Assembly: GCA_965656875.1 (NCBI GenBank)
Contig: CBFHMJ010000043.1
Span: 62,001 to 126,000 of the forward strand
Source of the DNA: CBFHMJ01 sp965656875
Lineage (GTDB): Bacteria; Pseudomonadota; Gammaproteobacteria; Enterobacterales; Alteromonadaceae
DNA length: 64,000 nt
Direction of reading: 5' to 3'
The notes beneath the pieces are model-generated. The model was not told the origin of the DNA and did no database searches. It saw only the letters and a list, made by a program, of their open reading frames with translations. A program made the translations under genes and the position numbers. Below are positions 34,708-42,097 of the stretch, piece by piece (position 1 is the first letter of the stretch; every line of letters starts with the position of its first letter).

Positions 34708-36195
34708 ATGATGTACTCCCGAAAACTGACAAAGTTAGACAGAGATATAGACCAGGCTGAAAGTTACACGGCATATAAAGAAGCCTGTCTGGAATATGAC
34801 GCGCTTTCCGGCAACGACGACTGGAAAGAAGAAAATGCCAGTCATGACTATGACTACAAATTAATAGAAAAAAGACTTAAACGCATCCGGAATGCTCGAG
34901 AAAGCGACAATATCAGTAATCTGATGTATATCCTCCACGAAGGCATTCACGGAAATCTGGGGAATATTGCCAACCCTTCTCTTTACGAAAAGAGCAAATG
35001 TGGCACTAAAAAACTTATCGAAGCATTTCTGGAAGAAATCTGTGAATCACTGGCTCATATTTATCATTCCGATTCACCTGATATAACCTTCTACGATAAG
35101 CTTTCATTCTTTGAAGACACCAGCCATGCATATGGACAGAGTTGCTTAATGTTAAGTGGCGGAGCTGGTCTGGGATTTTTCCACAGTGGCGTCATTAAAA
35201 CGCTCATCGATCAAAAACTGCTGCCTAACGTTATTTCAGGAGCCAGTGCGGGTTCTATTATCGCCGGTATTCTGGGCACCAAGCCCGATGATGAACTTGA
35301 GCCTGTCTTTTCACCAGAATACATTTTCGATTTGTTCAACCAATGGGGGAGCTTGAACAAGCTGTTTGAACCGTCATTACTGGACCCAACCAACCTGGAA
35401 AACAGTTTAATCCGGTTATTTGATCTGACAACATTTGAAGAAGCATGGCAAAAAACAGGGAGAGATATCAATATCACTGTCTCGCCTGCTGATATCCATC
35501 AACACGCAAGAATGCTTAATGCCAGAACATCACCGAATGCGGTTATCACGCAAGCAGTTAGAGCCTCATGCGCAATCCCTTTCATGTTTGAGCCTGTACA
35601 ATTAAAAGCTAAGAATGAACAAGGCGACATCGTTCCTTATGTCCCTAATCGTAAATTTGCAGATGGTTCCATCATGGCTGATTTACCAATCAATCGCCTT
35701 TCTCGTTTATATGGTGTTAATCACAGTATTGTCAGTCAGACAAATCCACTTGCAGTTCCATTCTTATCTCGTAGTAGAAAGAAAACATCTGGGATCTTAT
35801 CGTTAACGACACGGCATTTAACACGCATGGCTAAAGAAAACAGCATCTTTATGTGTGATGTCGTTGAAAACATGCTACCAGACTCCAGTGTTAACACACG
35901 ATTGGGCATTCACAAATTCAGAGCAATAATCGACCAGCAATATGTTGGCGATATCAACATATTACCTCCAAGAAACCTGCTAAATCTTAAGCGTGCTATT
36001 TCGAATCCTTCCATTGAAAGTATTGCAACACTCATGCGTCAGGCTGAACGAGCAACCTGGCCTCAGGTAGAACAAATTAGAAATACCACACGGATTAGCT
36101 TCGCTTTTCAAAAATATCTGAAATTACTAAAAGCTGAAGAGAATAAAAAATTATCTTTGCCTGCAAACAATGTTATTCCACTAACAGGCTCTTAA
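34708..36195 (+). CDS. Patatin-like phospholipase with DUF3336 domain
   Basis: Protein of 495 residues. The first 140 residues are an Asp/Lys/Tyr-rich helical DUF3336 domain. The patatin domain follows, with oxyanion loop SGGAGLGFFHSGV, nucleophile GASAGS and the catalytic Asp in FADGSIMADLP. This two-domain layout is shared with eukaryotic TGL-type triacylglycerol lipases and bacterial homologues, so lipid hydrolysis in the cytoplasm is likely. A run of basic residues near 355-380 may touch membranes. It stands alone, divergent from the slp operon. Confidence 0.9.
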   Translation: MMYSRKLTKLDRDIDQAESYTAYKEACLEYDALSGNDDWKEENASHDYDYKLIEKRLKRIRNARESDNISNLMYILHEGIHGNLGNIANPSLYEKSKCGTKKLIEAFLEEICESLAHIYHSDSPDITFYDKLSFFEDTSHAYGQSCLMLSGGAGLGFFHSGVIKTLIDQKLLPNVISGASAGSIIAGILGTKPDDELEPVFSPEYIFDLFNQWGSLNKLFEPSLLDPTNLENSLIRLFDLTTFEEAWQKTGRDINITVSPADIHQHARMLNARTSPNAVITQAVRASCAIPFMFEPVQLKAKNEQGDIVPYVPNRKFADGSIMADLPINRLSRLYGVNHSIVSQTNPLAVPFLSRSRKKTSGILSLTTRHLTRMAKENSIFMCDVVENMLPDSSVNTRLGIHKFRAIIDQQYVGDINILPPRNLLNLKRAISNPSIESIATLMRQAERATWPQVEQIRNTTRISFAFQKYLKLLKAEENKKLSLPANNVIPLTGS

Positions 36196-36199
36196 GCAC

Positions 36200-36226
36200 A
36201 AAAAAGGGCGGTGTTATAACCGCCCT
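36200..36226 (-). terminator. Rho-independent terminator of the hvf operon
   Basis: GGGCGGT (36206-36212) pairs with ACCGCCC (36219-36225). On the minus strand a run of T follows directly. It lies after hvfC and also faces the end of the plus-strand patatin gene. Confidence 0.85.
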
Positions 36227-36255
36227 ACCGCACTTTTAGTTAATTTAAATACCAA

Positions 36256-37008
36256 TCAACTATTCAGTGTTATTAATATTTTTTTATCTATCAATAACGA
36301 CAAAATCTGTTCTGCACCTTGCTTAAGTTGCTCGCTGGTGAATTGTGGAACCTGTTCCCCTACCAACGCTATAATTTCTTCAAAGAGTAATCCCGGCTTT
36401 TCTTCCAACACTTGCATCATGAGTGCTGTCAAAGCATTAATAGCCATAAATCCCACCTCATCTTCGCTGTCACGATAAACTATCAGGTGACATGAACCTT
36501 CAACGCCTTCTTGTGGTTGAAAATCAGCGGATATCTGATGTACGGGGAATGAATAGCTTAAAACAGTCGCCAGTTCTGACAAATACAACCCTGTCGTTTT
36601 TAACTGTCCATTCATTAATTGACTCTCTTCCCTTGTTTCTTTTTTTATCGATAAGGCAAGTTCAATCCACTCGTAATGAGCAAGTTCAATCATGAATACT
36701 GGATCGCTATCATCCAACTCTCGTTGTTCAATCAGATAATCCAGGAAAGATTCGGAAATATCGAGAAAGTAAGGACTCTGGCAGTCATGGTTAATGAAGA
36801 AATCTCTAACAAGTTCTTTCCAGGTCTCCTCTGTATAGAGAGATTTCAATACAGGAAAAGCCGAAGCAACGAAGCTTTCGATATTGTTGAAGAAAAGATC
36901 ACGATAGATACCCATACGTCGATCTTCATAATGTGATGGAATCTGATTATTCTCCGGGTCCCTGATATGCGCCATAAATTGATGCTGAATATGTTTAAAG
37001 TTCTCCAT
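36256..37008 (-). CDS. hvfC: HvfC/BufC-family (DUF2063) partner of a MNIO enzyme
   Basis: Protein of 250 residues with the DUF2063 N-terminal helical domain (FMAHIRDPENNQIPSHYEDRRMGIYRDLFFNN, then FPVLKSLYTEETWKELVRDFF). In described hvf/bufferin systems this protein binds the precursor and works with the MNIO enzyme to modify cysteines. It starts in TAATG overlap with hvfB, with AGGAG in front, indicating stoichiometric co-translation. A terminator follows directly, so the usual DoxX-type hvfD is not the next gene. Confidence 0.9.
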   Translation of the reverse strand: MENFKHIQHQFMAHIRDPENNQIPSHYEDRRMGIYRDLFFNNIESFVASAFPVLKSLYTEETWKELVRDFFINHDCQSPYFLDISESFLDYLIEQRELDDSDPVFMIELAHYEWIELALSIKKETREESQLMNGQLKTTGLYLSELATVLSYSFPVHQISADFQPQEGVEGSCHLIVYRDSEDEVGFMAINALTALMMQVLEEKPGLLFEEIIALVGEQVPQFTSEQLKQGAEQILSLLIDKKILITLNS

Positions 37009-37865
37009 TAACTAACTCCTCTTGCATCAGCGTAATGTTGCACTTCTTTCTGAATTGACGCTATCAGTTCAACTTCCTTAACCAGCACTTCAGTTGGAGG
37101 GATATTAAAGTCACGTTCTAAAAGGGTTGGAAAAACACCATGATGTCTATAAGTCTCTTTCAATAATGCCCACACGGGATCAATGACATCCGCTCCGTGA
37201 GTATCAACGATCAAATCTTCTGCTTCATTGAAATGACCAGCAATATGACCATAGCAAATTCGTTCAGTTGGCAACTGTTTCATAAACGCTATCGGATCGT
37301 AGTGATGATTCACAGAATTCACGTAAATATTGTTCACATCCAATAGCAATTCACAATCAGACTGTTCCAGTACCTCTTTGATAAAATCGATCTCTGACAT
37401 TTCATCTGTCGGAGCAAGGTAATAACTCGCATTCTCTATCGCTATTTTATCTTCCAGGATATCCTGAACCATCTTAATTCTTTCCACTACATGCTTTACT
37501 GCCTCTTCAGTAAATGGAATAGGCATTAAGTCGTACATATGCCCCTTGCCAGAACAATAAGTTAAATGCTCTGTATAGCGAATAATATTGTGTTGTTCCA
37601 TAAACTGCTTAATTTGCTTTACAAACTCGATATCCAGCGGCTCAGGTCCCCCTATGGATAACGACAATCCATGTGCTACAAACTTATTATTGGCCGTTAT
37701 ATTTTCAAACTGCCGAGCAAATTTTCCTCCCAGAGGAATCCAGTTTTCTGGTGCTATTTCCATAAAGTCTACCTGGGCAGGACAGTTAACTTCGAACTCA
37801 TCAAGCATCTCCCGGCGGAATCCCAATCCGGCACCAGACAAATTAATTTGTTCAAACCTTTTCAT
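37008..37865 (-). CDS. hvfB: MNIO-family (DUF692) peptide-modifying oxidase, HvfB/BufB-like
   Basis: TIM-barrel iron enzyme of 285 residues. Expected metal-ligand motifs are present in order: FMEIAPENW, AHGLSLSIGG, YTEHLTY, IAIENASYY, LLLDVNNIYVN, YGHIAGHF, DTHG and LLERDFNIP. Multinuclear non-haem iron oxidases of this family oxidise cysteines in ribosomal peptides. The neighbouring EGKCG-repeat peptide is the obvious substrate. The gene lies 122 bases downstream of hvfA, behind a hairpin. Confidence 0.93.
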   Translation of the reverse strand: MKRFEQINLSGAGLGFRREMLDEFEVNCPAQVDFMEIAPENWIPLGGKFARQFENITANNKFVAHGLSLSIGGPEPLDIEFVKQIKQFMEQHNIIRYTEHLTYCSGKGHMYDLMPIPFTEEAVKHVVERIKMVQDILEDKIAIENASYYLAPTDEMSEIDFIKEVLEQSDCELLLDVNNIYVNSVNHHYDPIAFMKQLPTERICYGHIAGHFNEAEDLIVDTHGADVIDPVWALLKETYRHHGVFPTLLERDFNIPPTEVLVKEVELIASIQKEVQHYADARGVS

Positions 37866-37934
37866 GTATTTTCCTCTTGCAAGTCCGTGTTATACATAAA
37901 CTGTATGGAAATAAAAACAACGTTTTAAAAACAA

Positions 37935-37961
37935 AACAGCCAGCAAAATTTGCTGGCTGTT
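37935..37961 (-). terminator. Hairpin with T-rich tail between hvfA and hvfB (likely partial terminator)
   Basis: AACAGCCAGC and GCTGGCTGTT form a perfect stem of at least 10 pairs. On the minus strand the tail reads TTGTTTTTAAAAC. Its place after the precursor gene and before the enzymes suggests it lowers read-through, giving more precursor than enzyme. It could instead mark the 3' end of a separate hvfA transcript. Confidence 0.7.
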
Positions 37962-37987
37962 AAATTTATTCTACTGACTACTCGCTA

Positions 37988-38425
37988 TTACTTAGCGCCG
38001 CCACATTTACCTTCACCACATTTGCCTTCTGAAGATTTCTTGCTGCTACCGCCACATTTACCTTCGCCGCATTTGCCTTCCGAAGATTTCTTGCTGCTGC
38101 CACCGCATTTGCCTTCACCGCATTTGCCTTCTGAAGACTTCTTGCTGCTACCGCCACATTTACCTTCACCGCATTTGCCTTCTGAAGACTTCTTGCTGCT
38201 GCCGCCACATTTACCTTCACCGCATTTGCCTTCTGAAGACTTCTTGCTGCTGCCACCGCATTTACCTTCGCCACATTTGCCTTCACCGCCGCTTAGCTGA
38301 TAACCAGCTACAAGCTCTTGAACTTCAAATGGATTCGCTTCAGCGGTCTCTGGTAAACCAGCCAGTGAACCAATTACTACAGCGCCAACTGCCATTGCAG
38401 CGCTATTCTTTTTAAACGACTTCAT
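37988..38425 (-). CDS. hvfA: HvfA/bufferin-type precursor with six tandem EGKCG-EGKCG units
   Basis: Precursor of 145 residues. The ATG at 38425 has GAGGG upstream. Residues 1-30 form a Sec signal peptide ending TAEA, and the mature start NPFEVQELVAGYQL resembles the NPF...GY segment of HvfA proteins. Residues 48-145 are almost entirely repeats: six copies of EGKCGEGKCGG joined by five SSKKSS linkers and ending in AK. That gives twelve EGKCG motifs and twelve cysteines; there is no other Cys. Published work on hvf/bufferin homologues reports that EGKCG cysteines are oxidised to copper-binding heterocycles. The hvfB and hvfC genes follow. Export of the modified peptide and copper protection are inferred. 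Confidence 0.93.
   Translation of the reverse strand: MKSFKKNSAAMAVGAVVIGSLAGLPETAEANPFEVQELVAGYQLSGGEGKCGEGKCGGSSKKSSEGKCGEGKCGGSSKKSSEGKCGEGKCGGSSKKSSEGKCGEGKCGGSSKKSSEGKCGEGKCGGSSKKSSEGKCGEGKCGGAK
37995..38290 (-). repeat. 51-bp tandem repeat array inside hvfA
   Basis: The 17-codon unit EGKCGEGKCGGSSKKSS is repeated five times plus a final partial unit. DNA copies are near-identical, differing only by scattered synonymous bases in Gly, Lys and Ser codons. This pattern suggests recent unequal exchange or slippage constrained at the protein level. Confidence 0.93.
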
Positions 38426-38521
38426 AGTATTCCCTCGATTAAACAGGTTTTGTGTTTTTGATGAATTAAATGACCTGGCAGTTATTATGAATATTTCACA
38501 ATAAACCAAAAAAAATCTTTT

Positions 38522-38553
38522 AATTAGATCTCACCATCAAAAAAGATCTAATT
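38522..38553. promoter_or_regulatory. 10-bp inverted repeat upstream of hvfA (candidate operator)
   Basis: AATTAGATCT and AGATCTAATT form a perfect dyad with a 12-base spacer, 97 bases before the hvfA start and about 140 before the divergent GGDEF-like gene. On the minus strand a possible TTGGTT/TAATAA promoter lies between it and hvfA. It may bind a metal- or redox-sensing regulator, but none is encoded nearby. A hairpin role is possible. Confidence 0.45.
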
Positions 38554-38693
38554 GATTCAATGAAAGATAGCGAAAAACATTCAAATGTAAAGCATCAATT
38601 ACCCCTATTGGATACTTCAACAATAAACCCAACAGGAAAAAGCGCTGATTAGTTCTATACTTAAGTCAAACTGTGCCAAGAAAGGACAAAAGA

Positions 38694-39185
38694 ATGATAC
38701 ATTCCTTTAGAAATTCATCATTCAGGGACGAATTAACAGGACTTTATACGGAAGAATATTTTATGGAAACGATATACCGGGAATGGTACCGGTTAATGCG
38801 TGAAAATGAATACCTCACTTTGATGACAGCTCATTTTTGTCCTTCACTTGCATCCGATACAAATTTAGAAAAGTACCAGCGCCTTGCTGAAATTTTGAGA
38901 AGCAGTCTTTACAGAGCCAGCGACTTAATCTCAAGGTTCAATAACAATGAATTTACAATAGGTCTGTTCAATCTTGATGATAATGGAACACTCGCAATTT
39001 CACATCGGATCAACGAACAACTTAGCTCGCACCCTGAACTTTCCAGACTGGTTACATTTGGTGCAATTAATTTAAAGCCAACAAATGAAACACTCATAGA
39101 AAAAGTCATTCTTGAAACTCAAAAGCTTGCAGGTGAAGCTTTGAAGGACAAAAATCAAAATCTGATGATGAAAGTCATTCATTAG
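38694..39185 (+). CDS. Degenerate GGDEF-domain protein
   Basis: Protein of about 163 residues. The ATG at 38694 has AAAGGA seven bases upstream; an upstream frame from 38673 is less likely. The N-terminus RDELTGLYTEEYFMETIYREW is the standard D-x-L-T-G-L entry into a GGDEF fold. The active-site loop reads RFNNNEFTIGL where R-Y/F-G-G-D/E-E-F is needed, so Gly-Gly-Asp is replaced by Asn-Asn-Asn. Cyclase activity is therefore not expected. It may bind GTP or c-di-GMP or only act as a protein partner. It is divergent from hvfA. Confidence 0.75.
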   Translation: MIHSFRNSSFRDELTGLYTEEYFMETIYREWYRLMRENEYLTLMTAHFCPSLASDTNLEKYQRLAEILRSSLYRASDLISRFNNNEFTIGLFNLDDNGTLAISHRINEQLSSHPELSRLVTFGAINLKPTNETLIEKVILETQKLAGEALKDKNQNLMMKVIH

Positions 39186-39219
39186 TTTTATTAACAATAA
39201 TTATTTATTGAATACATAA

Positions 39220-39247
39220 AAAAAGCCTCTACTAAGAGAGGCTTTTT
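39220..39247. terminator. Bidirectional rho-independent terminator
   Basis: AAAAAGCCTCT (39220-39230) pairs with AGAGGCTTTTT (39237-39247) around a short loop. It serves both the GGDEF-like gene and the convergent TonB-system operon. Confidence 0.88.
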
Positions 39248-39264
39248 ACTAACTTTGTCAGCTA

Positions 39265-40533
39265 TTACAGTGAGACGCCATTTCTACTGGCAGCTTCTTT
39301 AATGTAAGACTGCCATGCTTTAGCAGATTTCGCTGTCTTAGGATCTTTAATGGATTCCTGAATGACTTTGAAAGCTTGCTTATACTTACGCTGATAGAAA
39401 TATGCCTGAGCAAGACTCATATTAGCCTTACCTTTAGCTTTCAACCCTGCATCAAGCGCTTTATTCAACGCTTTGACAGCACGTGTATACTCTTCAGCCT
39501 GTAAAAACAAAGCACCCTGTTTTCTATACAGCTCTGCATCATTATCGAATGCTGCTGCTTCACCATAGTAAATTGCAGCTTCTTTGTATTGCATTGCTGA
39601 AAGTAACGAGTTTGCTAATGCAGAAACATTTTGCTTATTACGCTCGATCACACCTTGCTTCAAGTACTTTTCTTGTACTTGTGCAGCATGGAAAGGCATG
39701 TCATTAGTTGCATAAAGCTGAGACAATGTTTTGTATTCATTCTCTTTCGACAGATAACCTTGCTTATAGGCAAGTTCCATCGCAGATAATGCTTTCTTGT
39801 AATCTTCAACCAGCATGTAGAACATGGCCAGCTGTGACCACCAACGCCCTTCTTCTGGGAAAAGCTTAACTAACGTCTCAACAACATCTACCGCTTTAGG
39901 GTAGATTTTACGCTCGTAGTAAGAAGCCAGTTTCAATACATAAGGGTCAGCTGAAAGCTTCTCCTGTAATGCAATGGCCTGGTCTGCTGGCTCGATAATT
40001 TTATCAAGCTGCTTCAACTCATAATACGCGTTCGCTATACGAACATACGTATTTGAATCTTGTTCACCAGTGAAGTCCATCCATCTTAGATAACCATCAA
40101 CAGCTTTCTGGTAGCTTTTTTCCTGCATATTCAGGTCAGCAATCAATTTAAGCGTTAATGCTTGTTCATTGAAGTTCAGGACATCTGGCGCTACAGCTTT
40201 TTCCAAATAGCTTAATGACTCTTTAGCTCTGTTCTCGTCACCTGCAAGCAAGTTTCCGATCATTCTATCGACATAGGCACGATCAAATGTATTGCTCGGG
40301 TCCATATCCATCAGAATTTCTAAGGCTTCATTAACCTGATCGTTTGAATAGAATTCAAACGCTTTTTGGATTTTCTTACCAGATCGTTCACCAAGAACGC
40401 GCGTTTTTTCGTTTTTACGTTTTTCAATAGCTTCGTAATCAGGAGCGGCCTGAACAGGAGTAGAAGTTACCGAGCCAAAGGCAACGACAGCAATTACTGC
40501 CAAAGATGAACTATATTTAGCAAAAGTTTTCAT
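39265..40533 (-). CDS. Exported TPR protein of the TonB/TtpC operon
   Basis: Protein of 422 residues. The signal peptide is MKTFAKYSSSLAVIAVVAFG, ending near VQAA, followed by about ten tetratricopeptide-like helical repeats (for example SYQKAVDGYLRWMDFTGEQD and YTRAVKALNKALDAGLKAKG). It has GGAGG in front and follows tonB by two bases. A periplasmic TPR protein is the usual last member of the DUF3450-TtpC-ExbB-ExbD-TonB cluster of marine gammaproteobacteria. It may organise the complex or couple it to receptors. Confidence 0.87.
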   Translation of the reverse strand: MKTFAKYSSSLAVIAVVAFGSVTSTPVQAAPDYEAIEKRKNEKTRVLGERSGKKIQKAFEFYSNDQVNEALEILMDMDPSNTFDRAYVDRMIGNLLAGDENRAKESLSYLEKAVAPDVLNFNEQALTLKLIADLNMQEKSYQKAVDGYLRWMDFTGEQDSNTYVRIANAYYELKQLDKIIEPADQAIALQEKLSADPYVLKLASYYERKIYPKAVDVVETLVKLFPEEGRWWSQLAMFYMLVEDYKKALSAMELAYKQGYLSKENEYKTLSQLYATNDMPFHAAQVQEKYLKQGVIERNKQNVSALANSLLSAMQYKEAAIYYGEAAAFDNDAELYRKQGALFLQAEEYTRAVKALNKALDAGLKAKGKANMSLAQAYFYQRKYKQAFKVIQESIKDPKTAKSAKAWQSYIKEAASRNGVSL

Positions 40534-40535
40534 CT

Positions 40536-41156
40536 CTAACTTCCTCCATCAAGTGTGAAGTCCAGTTGGACTGACATGCCAGGTTGTCTGATAGCTTTAC
40601 CATCAACAATCTTAGGCTTGTACTTCCACTTTCTCAGTGCTCTGCGTGCTTCACGATCAAAGATACGCTTCGGCTGAGCTTCGATTACTTTAATATCCGT
40701 TACACCACCAAGCTCGTCGATAGTGAAGCTTAGTTTTACCCAACCTTCTTTACCGTCTCGCGCTGCCTGAACAGGATACTTAGGTTCAATACGAACGATA
40801 GGTGTAGCGTCACCGTCACGACCTAACGCTGAACCCGGGCCTGATAAACCAACATCCGTACCACCAACATTCACTGAAGGAATATTGAATTGCAGTGCTG
40901 ACGGATCAGAGTTCTGCTGTTCAGGTTCAGGTTGCGCCGGTTTTGGCGGTGTCTTAGGTGGAGGTGGAGGCGGCGGTGGAACACGCTTTCTCTCCTGCAC
41001 CGATGATTTTGGCGGAGTCGTAAAAATTTCAACCTGGATTTGTTCTTTCTGCTCGTCATTTCGAGTGGCGCCATCTGCAATCAGATACGCCATGAAAACG
41101 AACAATCCAAAGGATATAGCTCCGCCCAGTAAAATAGATACCAGGAAACGAACCAT
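40536..41156 (-). CDS. tonB: TonB family energy transducer
   Basis: Protein of about 206 residues. The ATG at 41156 follows the exbD stop after one base (TAA-T-ATG). It has an N-terminal membrane helix (VSILLGGAISFGLFVFMAYL), a Pro-rich spacer with eight consecutive Pro, and a C-terminal TonB domain (RIEPKYPVQAARDGKEGWV, then ALRKWKYKP) with the conserved YP motif. The short spacer is typical of TonB2-type proteins. It transmits proton-motive force from ExbBD to outer-membrane receptors. Confidence 0.94.
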   Translation of the reverse strand: MVRFLVSILLGGAISFGLFVFMAYLIADGATRNDEQKEQIQVEIFTTPPKSSVQERKRVPPPPPPPPKTPPKPAQPEPEQQNSDPSALQFNIPSVNVGGTDVGLSGPGSALGRDGDATPIVRIEPKYPVQAARDGKEGWVKLSFTIDELGGVTDIKVIEAQPKRIFDREARRALRKWKYKPKIVDGKAIRQPGMSVQLDFTLDGGS

Positions 41157-41157
41157 A

Positions 41158-41559
41158 TTACTTTTTCTCCGCTGCGATTGAAATTCGGTCAATACCAGAA
41201 GCTTTAATCTGGTCCATAACTTTCACTACGATACCGTGTTTAGCTTCTTTATCGGCCTGAATAACTACGACTTCTGTTGGAGTTTCAGCAAGCATACGCT
41301 CGATATTAGCACTTACACGCTCAATATCTACTACACGCTTGTCCATCCAGATTTCACCATTTTCACGAATAGCGATGAAAATGTTAGCTTTATCAGTTTT
41401 TTGAGATTGCTGAGCTTTTGGCTTAGAAACCTCGATACCTGCTTCCTTCAAGAAAGATGTTGAAACAATGAAGAAGATCAACATGATGAATACGATATCC
41501 AACATTGGAGTCATGTCGATCGCCGCTTCTTCTTCCTCACGAATGCGTTTACGAGCCAT
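41158..41559 (-). CDS. exbD: Biopolymer transport protein ExbD
   Basis: Protein of 133 residues with a single membrane helix containing the proton-pathway Asp (IDMTPMLDIVFIMLIFFIVS). A periplasmic domain follows (WMDKRVVDIERVSANIERML). It lies between exbB and tonB with almost no spacing. Confidence 0.95.
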   Translation of the reverse strand: MARKRIREEEEAAIDMTPMLDIVFIMLIFFIVSTSFLKEAGIEVSKPKAQQSQKTDKANIFIAIRENGEIWMDKRVVDIERVSANIERMLAETPTEVVVIQADKEAKHGIVVKVMDQIKASGIDRISIAAEKK

Positions 41560-41571
41560 AATTTCTTCTCT

Positions 41572-42096
41572 CTAATGATGTGGCAGACTATCTACTAATT
41601 CTTCTCTTGCGATTTTAGCTTTAGCTTCTAAACGAGAACTAAAGAATACGCCTGAAATCGCAGCAACCATACCAGACATTGTCGGAATTGTTGCCATAGA
41701 GATACCTTCTGCCATCAATCTTGGGTTACCTGTACCCTGATATGCCATAACTTCAAATACTGAAATCATACCAGTAACAGTTCCCAGTAGACCAACTAAT
41801 GGACACATAGCTACAAGAGTCTTGATAAGTAGCATGCGCGCATTTAACTTTTCAGATGCTTCAGAAATCCACGCATCACGAATTCTATGTGCGTACCATG
41901 AAGTGGTGTCTTCTCTGGCATCCCATCTAGCAATAATTTCTGCTTTGATTTTCGGGAAGTTACCAGTTAAGAACCAATAACGTTCTATCATTAACATCCA
42001 CATAATGAAGAGAACTGTGGCGACGATATATAAAACATCACCGCCGGTCGCAATAAAATCCCTGACAGATTCCCAATAGCCTATCAGGTAATACAT
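41572..42096 (-). CDS. exbB: ExbB/TolQ-family proton channel subunit
   Basis: Protein of about 174 residues. The ATG at 42096 follows the ttpC-like stop after one base. It has three membrane helices and the conserved ExbB core (CPLVGLLGTVTGMISVFEVM, then GISMATIPTMSGMVAAISG). It forms the pentameric channel around ExbD. The short length matches ExbB2-type proteins. Confidence 0.94.
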   Translation of the reverse strand: MYYLIGYWESVRDFIATGGDVLYIVATVLFIMWMLMIERYWFLTGNFPKIKAEIIARWDAREDTTSWYAHRIRDAWISEASEKLNARMLLIKTLVAMCPLVGLLGTVTGMISVFEVMAYQGTGNPRLMAEGISMATIPTMSGMVAAISGVFFSSRLEAKAKIAREELVDSLPHH

Positions 42097-42097
42097 A

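Noticed and set aside
37995..38290. Regularly spaced repeats resembling a CRISPR array
   Set aside because: The units are contiguous coding repeats with no unique spacers, and no cas genes are present.
37950..38300. Plus-strand open frame with a Pro/His/Leu repeat, and a second minus-strand frame with an Ala/Lys repeat
   Set aside because: Both are shadow frames of the hvfA 51-base repeats. Only the EGKCG frame has a signal peptide, an RBS and family context.
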